Shown: positions 26,402 to 35,927, numbered from the stretch's first letter. The stretch: DNA of 64,000 nt from Arthrobacter gallicola (GCF_014836775.1 NZ_JACSQD010000007.1:215532-279531); one strand, 5' to 3'. Notes: generated by a model not told the origin, from the sequence alone. Made by a program: numbers and translations.

Positions 26402-26423
26402 GACTACGGCGTTGACCGTAGTC
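26402..26423. promoter_or_regulatory. Second inverted repeat in the tetR-amidohydrolase promoter region
   Basis: GACTACGG and CCGTAGTC (8-bp perfect arms) flank CGTTGA. It lies between the first palindrome and the TetR start and may be a second, autoregulatory operator. The arm sequence differs from the first palindrome, though GTTGAC occurs in both. Confidence 0.45.
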
Positions 26424-26485
26424 CGGGACAGGTCGGCATCATGTAGCGTGAGAGTCACCGTGCCCAGGACGAAAGGCAGCCGCAC

Positions 26486-27172
26486 ATGGCCCAGCCCGCC
26501 CAGCCACCGGACCGCCGCAACCGGCTGGACCCCGGGGCTATTCTTGACGCCGTGCTCCGCCTGGCACGCCAGGAACCGGGTGAACGGCTTACCGTCCGCC
26601 GGCTGGGGCAGGAACTCGACGCCGACGCCACCGCCGTTTACCGGCACTTCAAGAACCGGGACGCGATTATCCGGGCCGCGCTGGACCGATTGTTCGACCA
26701 GTCCCTGCAGCGGACCCTTGCCGCCGGGCCCGGTCAGCACTGGCGCACCCGGCTGGAGACCTACAGCAGCGAACTCCTCAAGACCTTCCTGGAGCATCCC
26801 GCACTGGGCCGCGAATCCTTCGCCACCGACACCTACGGCCCCGGCGAGCTCCAGTCGATCGAGTTCGTGCTGCAATGCCTTACGGATGCCGGACTGCCGC
26901 CGGACCGGGTGGTGCACTATTACGCGGCATTGGAGAGCTTCAACCTGGCGCTCGGGACGGGGATTTCCGCGGAAGTTCAGCGGCTGCCTGATTCCGGCGG
27001 GCACGATCCCTGGCTGAGCCCGGGGGTCTTCGCCCGGCTCTCGGACTTCCCGCTGCTCGAACGGCACCATGCCGGGCTGGGCCGGCTGGACTCACTGATG
27101 GCTTTTGACGCCGGCCTCGCCGCCATTCTGGACAGCGCTGAACGTGAGAGCCAGCAGGACGTCCGCCGTTGA
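26486..27172 (+). CDS. TetR/AcrR-family transcriptional regulator
   Basis: 228-residue repressor. The N-terminal helix-turn-helix lies at residues about 12-60 (ILDAVLRLARQEPGERLTVR, then DATAVYRHFKNRDAIIRAAL), the rest being a helical ligand domain. Divergent from the amidohydrolase-ABC-oxidase operon, with two inverted repeats between them, so it probably represses that operon until its substrate or product is present. AAAGG lies about 10 bases before the ATG at 26486. Confidence 0.88.
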   Translation: MAQPAQPPDRRNRLDPGAILDAVLRLARQEPGERLTVRRLGQELDADATAVYRHFKNRDAIIRAALDRLFDQSLQRTLAAGPGQHWRTRLETYSSELLKTFLEHPALGRESFATDTYGPGELQSIEFVLQCLTDAGLPPDRVVHYYAALESFNLALGTGISAEVQRLPDSGGHDPWLSPGVFARLSDFPLLERHHAGLGRLDSLMAFDAGLAAILDSAERESQQDVRR

Positions 27173-27204
27173 CGTCACGGAACGACTGGCAGAAGGGCCC
27201 AGGC

Positions 27205-27687
27205 ATGGCGGCATTGCTACCCTGGGTCCGGAACCGGTTCTGGCTGGTCCTGGTTGCACTGCTCCTGAATGCCGCGCTGACCCCGCTACTTCCGCCCGCC
27301 TACCTCCCGGAGAGTTTTAATGAGGGCATTCCGGCTGCGCTTTTAGTCAGTGAGGTCCTGCTCCGGACCGTGGTGGTGGTGCTTCCTGTCCTGATGCCGC
27401 TGCCGGCCCCACGTTTGGCGCTGGCCGTGTATACAGCCGGAGTCCTGCTGTACGCGGGTGCCTGGGCGGCCGTGATCTGGGCTCCGGCGAGCACCTGGAG
27501 CACGTCGCTGATTGGCTTCACTGCCCCTGCCTGGGTGCCGCTCGTCTGGCTGTGCGGAGTTGGACTGGGTTCCACTTTGCGCTTTGTCTCCGGCTACCGC
27601 CCCTGGATGTATCTGGCTGCGGCAGCGGCCTTCACCGCGGTCCACACCGCTCATACGGCTTTGGCCTGGACGCTGGCTACGGCATAG
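27205..27687 (+). CDS. Hypothetical integral membrane protein
   Basis: 160-residue protein with four predicted membrane helices (about residues 10-28, 48-68, 73-93 and 135-155) and no recognised motif. AGAAGGG lies 8 bases before the ATG at 27205; a TTG at 27169 would overlap the TetR stop. It is probably co-transcribed with tetR (33 bases apart). The 3' end overlaps the convergent MocR gene by 11 bases. Confidence 0.6.
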   Translation: MAALLPWVRNRFWLVLVALLLNAALTPLLPPAYLPESFNEGIPAALLVSEVLLRTVVVVLPVLMPLPAPRLALAVYTAGVLLYAGAWAAVIWAPASTWSTSLIGFTAPAWVPLVWLCGVGLGSTLRFVSGYRPWMYLAAAAAFTAVHTAHTALAWTLATA

Positions 27688-29119
27688 CTTCGCCCACTGC
27701 CGAAGTGCCGTCGTCGAGCACCGAGGCCAAAGCCGCCAAAGCCGGACCAAACTGGTGCGGGGGCGCACCGGCGTAGTTCAGGCGGAGGAATGATCCCGCC
27801 GATTCCGTGGGAAACCAGTCAGCGCCCGGTGCCACCAGGACGCCTGCTGTACGGGCGCGGGCGGCGAGCGCACTGGTGTCCGTGCCGTCGGGAAGCTGGA
27901 CCCAGAGGTTGAGGCCTCCCTTGGGAAGGAGCGTCAGCGCACCGGCCCCCAGATGTGTGCTGACCTGCCGGGCGAGTTCATCCCTGCGGGTCCGCAGCTC
28001 AGCCCGCAGCCGGGACCGGTGGCTGTCCCAGCCGGTGGAAGACAGCACGTCGACGGCGGTGGCCTGGAGCAGCCCGCTGACGTACAGGTCATCCACGGTG
28101 CGGTCCGTTTGCAGACGCGCCCGTGCCGGCCCGCGGGCCACCAGCGCAGCCACCCGGACCGCGGGCGACACACTCTTGGTCAGCGACCGCACGTAGACCA
28201 CGTGACCGTCCGGGTCGTCCGCGGCCAGCGGGGCGAGGTCGGCGTCGATGCAGAAGTCCCGGGCCCAGTCGTCTTCGACCAGATACGTGCCGCGGGCACG
28301 CATCAGGTCCAGGACGGCGGCGCGGTCTTCTGCGGTCCAGAGGGTTCCGGTGGGGTTGGCGAAGTGCGGCTGCGCATAAAAGATCCGGGCACCGCTGGTG
28401 GCCAACGCCTCCTCCAGGTCGCCGGACAGCGGAGCCCTTGCACCGCGTGCCACGGGAATGATCCGCAGCCCGGCCTGGCGGGCTGCGGCGATGGCACCCC
28501 AGTAGGTGGGGGATTCCATCACGACAGCGTCGCCCGGTCCGGCGAGTGCCCGGAAGACCGAGGCCAGTGCGCTCTGGCCGCCCGGGGTGATGAGCACATC
28601 CTCCGCACTGACCGGCGCAGCCTCGGCCCGGGACCGAGTCAGTTCACCGGCAAACCAGCGCCGGAGCGCGGGCAGTCCCGCCGGGTCAACCCGCTCCACC
28701 GCTTCCCCGCCGCGGGCCGCACGCACCATGGCCGAGCGGACAAGCCTGGCTGGCAGCAGATCCTCCATCGGATAGCCGCTGTGCAGGGCGACGCTGCCTT
28801 CCGGGGTTGCCTGGAGGGTGGCCCCGACGGGGTTGGGCGGCGTGCGTGCCGGGCCCAGCGCCGTCGTCTGCCAGGCGAAGTCCGCGTGCCGCACTGCGGT
28901 GCGGCGGGCGACGAAATTCCCGGCACCTGGCCGGGTTTCCACCAGCCCCTCCGAGGCCAGCCTGCGGATCACCCGCTGCACGGTCACCGGGCTGGCGGAG
29001 TGCCGGGAAACCAGTTCGCGGGTGGTCGGCAGCCGGCTTCCTGCCGGGTGTGAACCGGCGAACAGACGCAGTTCGGCTTCCAGCCGAGCCGGCGAGGCCG
29101 GCTCCGGGTCCAATGTCAC
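27677..29119 (-). CDS. MocR-type regulator: GntR helix-turn-helix fused to PLP aminotransferase domain
   Basis: 480-residue regulator. A winged helix domain at about residues 10-80 (RLPTTRELVSRHSASPVTVQ, then LASEGLVETRPGAGNFVARR) is followed by a fold-type I aminotransferase domain. The PLP lysine is in VRSLTKSVSPAVRVA. MocR proteins sense amino acids or PLP compounds. Divergent from the EamA exporter at 29212, so it probably controls that gene. GTG at 29119 follows GAGG by 8 bases. Three GGATT(T)AT direct repeats in the shared promoter are candidate operators. Confidence 0.88.
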   Translation of the reverse strand: MTLDPEPASPARLEAELRLFAGSHPAGSRLPTTRELVSRHSASPVTVQRVIRRLASEGLVETRPGAGNFVARRTAVRHADFAWQTTALGPARTPPNPVGATLQATPEGSVALHSGYPMEDLLPARLVRSAMVRAARGGEAVERVDPAGLPALRRWFAGELTRSRAEAAPVSAEDVLITPGGQSALASVFRALAGPGDAVVMESPTYWGAIAAARQAGLRIIPVARGARAPLSGDLEEALATSGARIFYAQPHFANPTGTLWTAEDRAAVLDLMRARGTYLVEDDWARDFCIDADLAPLAADDPDGHVVYVRSLTKSVSPAVRVAALVARGPARARLQTDRTVDDLYVSGLLQATAVDVLSSTGWDSHRSRLRAELRTRRDELARQVSTHLGAGALTLLPKGGLNLWVQLPDGTDTSALAARARTAGVLVAPGADWFPTESAGSFLRLNYAGAPPHQFGPALAALASVLDDGTSAVGEAMP

Positions 29120-29139
29120 GGTCTACGCCTCAAATTTCT

Positions 29140-29170
29140 GGATTATCCATGGGATTATTGCGGATTTATT
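29140..29170. promoter_or_regulatory. Direct repeats GGATTAT in the mocR-eamA intergenic region
   Basis: GGATTAT at 29140-29146, again at 29152-29158, and GGATTTATT at 29162-29170. They are spaced about one helical turn apart, in an unusually A+T-rich stretch. MocR regulators commonly bind direct repeats of this kind. Confidence 0.45.
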
Positions 29171-29211
29171 TAAAGGATTTTCAACCCGGGTTCACATTGC
29201 TACTCTGAGTA

Positions 29212-30186
29212 GTGAAGACCAACAATAGCGCTACTCGCATTCTGACACCACCGTTATCCGCTCAGGACCGTGCCGCGGGCCGCCCGCTCCTCCCACGGGG
29301 GCCGCTGTTTGGCTTCCTGGGCGTGCTCGCCTTCTCCTTTACGCTCCCGTTCACCAGGGTTGCGGTGGAAGACCTGGATCCGCTGCTGGTCGGTGGGGGC
29401 CGCGGGGTCATAGCAGCGGTCCTCGCGGCCGCCGTGCTCCTGATAACCCGTTCGGCCCGCCCCGGCGCATCCCAGTGGGTGCGTCTGGCCGTTGTTGCGG
29501 CGGGCGTGGTGGCCGGTTTTCCGCTGCTGACATCCTTCGCGCTGCAGTCCGTACCGGCCTCCCACGGCGCGGTGGTCATCGGTTTGCTGCCCGCTGCTAC
29601 TGCAGTGGCCGCTGTCCTGCGCGCCGGGGAGCGCCCTTCCGCACGGTTTTGGGTAGCCTCGCTGGCCGGCGCCGGCGCTGCCGTGGGTTTTGTGCTGCTC
29701 GATGCGGGTGGATTCAGCGGGCTGGGCCCCGGCGATCTCCTGCTGCTGGGCGCCGTGGTGCTCGCCGCTTTCGGCTATGCCGAGGGCGGGCTGCTGGCCA
29801 GGGAGCTCGGCGCCTGGCAGACCATCTGCTGGGCACTGGTTCTGGCGTTTCCGCTCATGTTGATTCCCACCGGAATGGGCCTGGCATCCGGATTCCCTCA
29901 TGCTTCACCCGCCGCCTGGCTGGCCTTCGGCTATCTGGCCGTGATCAGTATGTTCCTGGGATTCTTCGCCTGGTACCGGGGTTTGGGAATCGGACCGATC
30001 TCCGCGATTTCCCAGATTCAGCTGCTGCAGCCCTTCCTGACGCTGGCGTGGGCCGCGCTCCTGCTCGGCGAGGCGTTTACCCTGGCGAACGGGATCGGCG
30101 CCGTGGTGATCGTGGCTTGTGCGGGCGCCGCCGTCCGGAGCCGGGTGGGCCGCCGTCCGGCGGTCCGTCATCCGGCGACTACGTAA
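29212..30186 (+). CDS. EamA/DMT family transporter
   Basis: 324-residue inner-membrane protein with ten hydrophobic helices in two EamA repeats; typical stretches are FGFLGVLAFSFTLPFTRVAV and QIQLLQPFLTLAWAALLLGE. Family members export amino acids or other small metabolites. Divergent from a MocR regulator, an arrangement often seen for amino-acid-related exporters. The GTG at 29212 follows TACTCT (29201-29206) by five bases, so the message may be leaderless. Substrate unknown. Confidence 0.85.
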   Translation: MKTNNSATRILTPPLSAQDRAAGRPLLPRGPLFGFLGVLAFSFTLPFTRVAVEDLDPLLVGGGRGVIAAVLAAAVLLITRSARPGASQWVRLAVVAAGVVAGFPLLTSFALQSVPASHGAVVIGLLPAATAVAAVLRAGERPSARFWVASLAGAGAAVGFVLLDAGGFSGLGPGDLLLLGAVVLAAFGYAEGGLLARELGAWQTICWALVLAFPLMLIPTGMGLASGFPHASPAAWLAFGYLAVISMFLGFFAWYRGLGIGPISAISQIQLLQPFLTLAWAALLLGEAFTLANGIGAVVIVACAGAAVRSRVGRRPAVRHPATT

Positions 30187-30271
30187 ACGTAGTTGACGGG
30201 ACGGTTGCCGCACCGGGGACTACGCATTCCGCGTGATGTGTTCCGGCCGGCCTGCCGCCATGCTTGCCGTC

Positions 30272-31132
30272 ATGAATAGTTCTCCCAACCCCGACACCAT
30301 CGTGCTGGTCCACGGACTGTGGGTCACACCGCGCAGCTGGGAAGCCTGGAAAACCCACTATGAAGCGCGGGGGTTCACCGTCCTCACCCCCGCATACCCG
30401 GGGTTCGAGATCGAGGTCGAGGCTCTGCGCGAACACCCCGAAGTCATTGCAGACGCCACCGTGCCGGAAACCATCGACTATCTGGCCTCCGTCGTCGAAG
30501 CTCTGCCCCGCCCGCCCATCATTATGGGCCACTCTTTCGGCGGGCTGCTGACCCAGATGCTCCTTTCCCGGGGGCTGGGCGCCGCAGGGGCCGCGATTAA
30601 CTCCGCCCCCACCGAGGGTGTCCGGGTTACCCCGCTGTCCCAGGCGCGCTCACTTTTCCCGGCACTGAAGAACCCCGCCAACTTCCATAAGGCTGTCGGA
30701 TTCACGCCGGAGGAATGGCATTACGCCTTCACCAACACAATCAGCCGGGAAGAATCGGACCGAGCATACGAGCGGTACGCAATCCCGGCTCCCGGGCACT
30801 GGGTATGGGCCTACGGCCTGCTTGCCAATTTTCAGCCCGGGCACCAGGAGACGTGGGTGGACTACTCCGGCGACAGGGCTCCGCTGCTGTTCATCGGAGG
30901 CGGTGAGGACCACATCATGCCGCCGTCCGTCAACAAGTCCAATGCCAAGCACTGGGCGAAATCCCCGTCCCTCACCGATTACCACGAGTTTGCCGGCCGA
31001 TCCCACTGGACCTGCGCAGAGCCGGGCTGGGAAGCGGTTGCAGACTATGCCCTGGACTGGGCGCTTAAAAATGCGGAATCCGGAACCCGCCCGACTCCGC
31101 CTGAAACCGAGAGCGAGGAACGGCCGGCGTAA
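30272..31132 (+). CDS. Alpha/beta hydrolase, cytoplasmic
   Basis: 286-residue alpha/beta hydrolase without signal peptide. VLVHGLWVTPRSWEAW holds the oxyanion region, the nucleophile serine is in IMGHSFGGLL, and an aspartate (GGGEDHIMPP) and histidine (GRSHWTC) complete the triad. The nearest known types are esterases and dienelactone-like hydrolases; substrate unknown. The start is not certain: the ATG at 30272 sits just before the conserved fold, and upstream ATGs at 30233 and 30260 lack ribosome sites. A second alpha/beta hydrolase follows 42 bases later. Confidence 0.8.
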   Translation: MNSSPNPDTIVLVHGLWVTPRSWEAWKTHYEARGFTVLTPAYPGFEIEVEALREHPEVIADATVPETIDYLASVVEALPRPPIIMGHSFGGLLTQMLLSRGLGAAGAAINSAPTEGVRVTPLSQARSLFPALKNPANFHKAVGFTPEEWHYAFTNTISREESDRAYERYAIPAPGHWVWAYGLLANFQPGHQETWVDYSGDRAPLLFIGGGEDHIMPPSVNKSNAKHWAKSPSLTDYHEFAGRSHWTCAEPGWEAVADYALDWALKNAESGTRPTPPETESEERPA

Positions 31133-31174
31133 GTCGCCCTGCCCGGCTGCAGGAACCAACGAAAGGAAACTGCC

Positions 31175-32017
31175 ATGACGCGTCCCTGGAACAAAAGACG
31201 ATGGGCACCCGCCCTCGCCGCCGCCTCGGCCTTAGTCCTCGCCTTGATCCTGGGTGTTTCACCGGCGTCTACCGCGGACACACAAAACGGCAGGCATGGG
31301 GGCGGAGCCGGCGGACCCAAACCAACGGTGGTCCTTGTCCACGGGGCGTTCGCGGATTCCAGCGGGTGGTCCCAGGTGGGAAAGGCACTCCAGGAGGATG
31401 GCTATCCGGTCCTCGCTTTCTCCAATCCCCTCCGCGACGTCCAATATGACAGCGAGTACCTGCGCAGTTTCCTCGGCACTATCCAAGGGCCGGTGGTCCT
31501 GGTGGGTCATTCCTACGGCGGGGCCCTCATCACCAATGCCGCCACCGGCAACCCGAATGTAAAGTCGCTCGTCTACATCGCCGCCTTCGCCCTCGACGAA
31601 GGCGAGACGGTACAGGCAGCACTCTCGCTGGGCGGCGGTCACACGGAAGTGGTCGATCACCTCATCGTCCGCCCCTTCCCCGGGGCCGCCGAAGGCAACG
31701 GTGACGCCTACATTGATCCGGCCTACTTTCCGCAGCTTTTTGCCCAGGACCTGCCGCGGGCGGAGGCCAGGTTCATGGCAGCCTCCCAGCGGCCGGCAGC
31801 ACTGGCAACCCTGGTAACGCCTTCCGGCGAACCGGCCTGGAAGACCATTCCCAGCTGGTACATGGTCGCCTCCCGGGACCGCATCATCCCGCCGGAGGCC
31901 GAACGGGCTATGGCCAAGCGGGCGGGTGCGACGACGGTGGAGGTGAAAAGCTCACACGTCCCGATGCTGAGCAATCCGGCTGCCGTCACATCGCTGATCA
32001 AGAAAGCGGCACGGTAG
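31175..32017 (+). CDS. Secreted alpha/beta hydrolase
   Basis: 280-residue hydrolase with an N-terminal Sec signal (KRRWAPALAAASALVLALIL, cleavage after PASTA near residue 34). The mature enzyme has VVLVHGAFADSSGW, nucleophile Ser in VLVGHSYGGAL, Asp in VASRDRIIPP and His in KSSHVPML. It resembles small esterases of the salicylate-esterase/arylesterase group. AAAGGA lies 8-9 bases before the ATG at 31175. It likely forms a two-gene unit with the cytoplasmic hydrolase, ended by the hairpin at 32030. Confidence 0.83.
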   Translation: MTRPWNKRRWAPALAAASALVLALILGVSPASTADTQNGRHGGGAGGPKPTVVLVHGAFADSSGWSQVGKALQEDGYPVLAFSNPLRDVQYDSEYLRSFLGTIQGPVVLVGHSYGGALITNAATGNPNVKSLVYIAAFALDEGETVQAALSLGGGHTEVVDHLIVRPFPGAAEGNGDAYIDPAYFPQLFAQDLPRAEARFMAASQRPAALATLVTPSGEPAWKTIPSWYMVASRDRIIPPEAERAMAKRAGATTVEVKSSHVPMLSNPAAVTSLIKKAAR

Positions 32018-32029
32018 GCCCCGTCCCTC

Positions 32030-32067
32030 TTCCCCGGTCCGCACGGCCGCTGCCGCGGACCGGGGAA
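32030..32067 (+). terminator. Hairpin terminator after the hydrolase pair
   Basis: Perfect 13-bp stem (32030-32042 with 32055-32067) and a 12-base loop, 13 bases after the hydrolase stop. It is followed by A's, not T's, on the plus strand, so termination would rest on the stem alone. Confidence 0.55.
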
Positions 32068-32106
32068 AAAAGGAACCGAGGAATTCGGGGGTATTCTCTG
32101 TCCTCT

Positions 32107-34980
32107 GTGAATTACGGTTGCTATCGTCGCCCCGGACGGTGTTTCCGGGGGCCGCAGAAATCGGGATTTCATGGACGGACAGATTTCGTGGACGGCCTAG
32201 GGCCGCCGGAGACCTCCTCAGATCTGATGGGGGACAGAGCCTGGCTCACTGCATTGTTAAGCTCAGCGCAGGCAGGGCGGGGAGAAGCGGGTGTCCTGCG
32301 TGGCGACGCCGGCGTCGGAAAGACGTTCCTGGTCTCCTCTGTTGCCGCTGAAAATCCGCACCTCCGAATGCGGCTGGTCCGCGGAGCTGAAGCTGAAGCG
32401 AATCTCCCCTACGCGGCTTTGCAGAGAATAATTCTGGCTCACCGGGGCGCACTTGATCAGCTGGCTGAGGCTCATCGCGCCGCGCTCGTTACAGCCTGCG
32501 GGATTGACGAGGGGCCCGGCCTCCCAGCGGCGTCCAGGTCCCTCATCGGCCTTGGGCTGCTGGATCTTTTTGGCGTGCTCTGCCGCGAAGCACCGCTGCT
32601 GTACTTCATCGATGATGCACAGTGGGTGGATCCTGATTCCCTTCAGGTCTTGGCGTTCGCCGCGCGGCGCCTCACAGCTGAACGGATCGCGCTGCTGTTT
32701 GCTGTACGCGCCAATGGCAGGGAGCCGGGGACGCTGGATGATCTGCCCGGCCGCACCCTCACGGGCCTCAGCCGCGAGGCTGCATTCAAGCTGCTCGCCG
32801 GCGCCTCACCGACACCACTCGACCGGCGGGTCGCTGACCGCCTCATCACGGCCACGGGAGGAAATCCGCTGGCCATGTTGGACCTGTTGGCGGATCTCAG
32901 CGCGCAGCAACTGCGCGGGGAGGAGCTCCTGCCTGATCCCGTTCCGGTGGGTCAGCGACTGGCCGGCTACTATCTCCGGCAAGACGGCTGCCTTCCCTCC
33001 GAAACCCGGAAGTGGCTCCTGACGGCCGCCACGGAACCCGACGGGGACCTGGAAGCGATCGCGGCCGCGGGGAAGTCCATGGGCCTGCGGGAAGATGCCT
33101 CGCGTGCGGCCGAATTGGCTGGACTGGCCCGTGTCGGCGCGCAGCCGTCTCCTTCGACCATCCCCTGGTGCGCTCGGCTATCCATAACAGTGCCTCCAGC
33201 CACGACATCCGCGGTGTCCACGGGCATCTGGCAGAGGCGGCAGAGCGCCGCGGGGACACGTACCGGCGGGTGTTGCACCGGGCAGCGGCGACCATCGGAC
33301 CCGACGACGAGGTTGCCGGCGAACTCGAGAAAGCTGCAGATCTGGCGACACGGCACGGCGGATATCCAGCACGGACAGAGATCCTGCTTCGAGCTGCCGC
33401 CCTCTCCTCCGCCGGCACGGACAAGAACCTTCGGCTGCTGGCGGCCGCCGAATCCGCAGTCGCCGCCGGTTCGGGTGCGCAGGCTGGGGCCCTGCTGCGG
33501 GCCCTCCGGCTTCAGGGGTTCGACGACGTCGCGAGGGGACGGTTCCTGCTGGTCCAGGGTGAGCTGGACATTCTGGTGCCTGGCGCCGGATTCGCCGACC
33601 GCGCTCCGCAGTTGCTGGCTGCGGCCAGAATTCTCCGGACAGCTGCCCCTGCACGTGCAAAACAAGCCGTCGGCATGGTTTTCTGGGCTCTGGTTCAGGC
33701 CGATGACCTGGTGAAGCAGACCTCGTCACAGGAGGCTGCTGCCGAGGCCCGGCTGATTTGCCAGCTGCACCCGGGCACGGACCTTCCCACTCGCGGCCTG
33801 AATGCCCTCAGCACGCTTATTCTGGACGGACACGCAGCCGCCGCGCCCTTGGTACGCAGCGCCGTCCAGGAGTCAGCGGCACCCCAGACACCTGTTGAAG
33901 ACGTGCTGCAGTCCTGTATGCATATTGCCTATGCTGCTTTCCTTCTCCGCGAACCAGTGGCAGCGGCCGCAGTCCTCGCGCGTGCCGAGCGCACCGCCTT
34001 AAACAGCGGTGCCGTGCTGCCCCGGTGCCGCATCGGCCTCCTCCGAGCGCACTTTGACACCCTGCAGGGGAAGATCCGGGAGGCCAGTGAGCAGCTCAAC
34101 GACTTGGCTGAACTGATGTCCAGCATGGGACTGCCGGATCCGTATGCCCGGATGGTGCTCTCGACGCCGGCATTGTCCGGATGGCTCGGGAGCGAAGTTG
34201 TCGCGCGTGAGGATGCCCTGACGGCGGATGCGAGAGCCGCCGGGTACGGGATCCGCGTTACCTCACGCCGAATAGGCACCGTGCTGCTGCGGGAGGCCCA
34301 GGGCCGCTACGTTGAAGCCTGGGATGCCGCCCAGCACATAGGGTACGGCGATCCCTTGTTTTCCGGGGCGCTCTTTGTGCCTGACCTGTTGGAAAGCGCA
34401 GCGCGCAGGAGACCAGCAGGCCGCTGACCGGCTTTTTCAACATCTCCAGGCCGAAACCCGGCATTCCACCAGCAGGTGGGCTGCGGGCTGTGTGGAACGC
34501 GCCATGGCGCTCCTTGCGGAGGACGGAACCGCCGCCCACTTCGAGCGGGCGCTGGAGCTATTCGGCGAACCTGCACTGGAAATGGACACCGCCCGGACTC
34601 GTCTGCTTTACGGGGAGTGGCTGCGCCGCCGGCGCCGCCGGAACGCAGCGGCACTGCAGCTGGGCGAGGCGCTGGAGATCTTCCGGCGGCTCGGTGTCCC
34701 GGTCTGGTCGGATCGTGCCCGCAGGGAGCTCGCGGCACTCGGAGACAGCCGTGACCGCAGCGCATCCGCGCCGGCAGCTTCCCTGACTCCGCAGGAACTC
34801 TCCGTTGCCAGGCTGGCGGCGGCCGGCCTTACCAACGCCGGCATCGGGGCTCGTTTGTTCGTCAGTTCCAGCACGGTGGATTACCATCTCCGAAAGGTGT
34901 TCCGGAAACTCGGGGTTGTTTCACGCCGGCAGCTGCAGACTGCTGAGCTGGGCGGCGAACCCACCGGTTCCGTCCCCTAA
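32107..34980 (+). pseudogene. LuxR-family ATPase regulator (LAL type), split by two frameshifts
   Basis: A large ATP-binding LuxR regulator of about 955 residues can be rebuilt only by joining three frames. Part 1 (32107 to about 33138) has Walker A GDAGVGKT and Walker B LLYFIDDAQWVD. Part 2 (to about 34400) holds the helical repeat middle and starts at AVSFDHPLVRSAIHNSA. Part 3 ends with the LuxR helix-turn-helix LTPQELSVARLAAAGLTNAG. One base seems missing near 33138 and one extra near 34400, so the net frame is restored. Both breaks sit in a GCGCGCAG octamer, so sequencing error is possible; if real, the regulator is dead. The start codon is uncertain: GTG 32107 or GTG 32188. Confidence 0.8.
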
Positions 34981-34990
34981 TCAGGGCACG

Positions 34991-35245
34991 CTATCCGGCC
35001 TGCGAGCGCGCCTCACCGTGGAAGGCAGCGTCCTCGCCGTCGTCGGGAACCCAGCGGAGCAGGTCACCCGGCTGGCAGTCGAGCACTTCGCAGAGCGCTG
35101 CCAGCGTGGTAAAGCGTACGGCTTTGGCCCGCCCGTTCTTCAGCACGGCGAGGTTGGCCGGGGTGATGCCGATCCGTTCCGCCAGAACACCAACCGGCAT
35201 CTTGCGGCGGGCAAGCATCACATCAATGTCCACGATGATCGGCAT
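34991..35245 (-). CDS. Xre-family helix-turn-helix regulator (YozG-like)
   Basis: 84-residue DNA-binding protein: MLARRKMPVGVLAERIGITP then NLAVLKNGRAKAVRFTTLAA and CQPGDLLRWVP. This small Cro/C1-type form typically pairs with a DUF2975 membrane protein, as here: its ATG overlaps the stop of that gene by one base. The longer frame upstream is an artefact inside the DUF2975 gene. A GAGGTG site precedes the ATG at 35245. It probably regulates its own operon; the signal is unknown. Confidence 0.85.
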   Translation of the reverse strand: MPIIVDIDVMLARRKMPVGVLAERIGITPANLAVLKNGRAKAVRFTTLAALCEVLDCQPGDLLRWVPDDGEDAAFHGEARSQAG

Positions 35246-35742
35246 CAGATCACCTCGTCGAGCTGGCTGCGCAGATCCCTGGCCCTGGCGTCGGTGGCCA
35301 CGGCCTGGGCCAGCAGGGCCCGCATCACGACGACGACCAGCGCGACGCCGGCGATCGTCACGGCAATCCCGCCAATCAACAGGACGATTCCGGGGGCTAC
35401 TGTCTCCCCGGGTGCCAGGAGGCAGCCGAGGACCACTGTCAGGACGGCGGCTGCCGCAACGGCGCCGATAATGATGTCCACCCAACGGAAGGCAGCGGCG
35501 GAGAACACGGTTCCCCGCCGCACCATGGTCAGCAGCCGCCAGACGCAGATCAGCGTTACCTGGAAGGTGACGATGCCCAGCAGCACCACGAGGAGCACCG
35601 GCACCCGGATGGCCGCAAAGTCCGGCCCCGCCTCGCTCAGGTCAACTCCCAGCAGCGGCACCATAACCGCTTGGACGAACACCGTTCCGGCCAGCACACC
35701 CGACATCAGGATGCGCAGCACAAGGATTGTCGGGTTTCCCAT
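35245..35742 (-). CDS. DUF2975 domain membrane protein
   Basis: 165-residue protein with four membrane helices (about residues 8-28, 48-70, 88-110 and 115-140). Starts at ATG 35742 with AAGGAG 6-7 bases upstream; an ATG at 35766 has no such site. Two-gene operon with the YozG-like regulator. DUF2975/YozG pairs are widespread in Gram-positives and proposed to sense or respond to a membrane signal; no activity is established. Confidence 0.83.
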   Translation of the reverse strand: MGNPTILVLRILMSGVLAGTVFVQAVMVPLLGVDLSEAGPDFAAIRVPVLLVVLLGIVTFQVTLICVWRLLTMVRRGTVFSAAAFRWVDIIIGAVAAAAVLTVVLGCLLAPGETVAPGIVLLIGGIAVTIAGVALVVVVMRALLAQAVATDARARDLRSQLDEVI

Positions 35743-35881
35743 GTCGATCTCCTTCTCGAATAACAATCAGGATAGATCGATTCTCGAGAGATGGGGCGGT
35801 GGGCGCAGATCCCAGCGGCGATCAGGCCGCTGGGCATCACGGCTTGCGTTCCGCAGCAGGGCAGGCCTGCCGGGATAAAGA

Positions 35882-35915
35882 AAGAGCGCGGCCAGATGGA
35901 TCTGGCCGCGCTCTT
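35882..35915 (-). terminator. Rho-independent terminator of the sugar-acid operon (minus strand)
   Basis: Perfect 16-bp inverted repeat AAGAGCGCGGCCAGAT...ATCTGGCCGCGCTCTT. On the minus strand it is followed by TTTCTTTAT, a good T-rich tail, 13 bases beyond the stop at 35928. Confidence 0.8.
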
Positions 35916-35927
35916 GCACTCCTGCGG

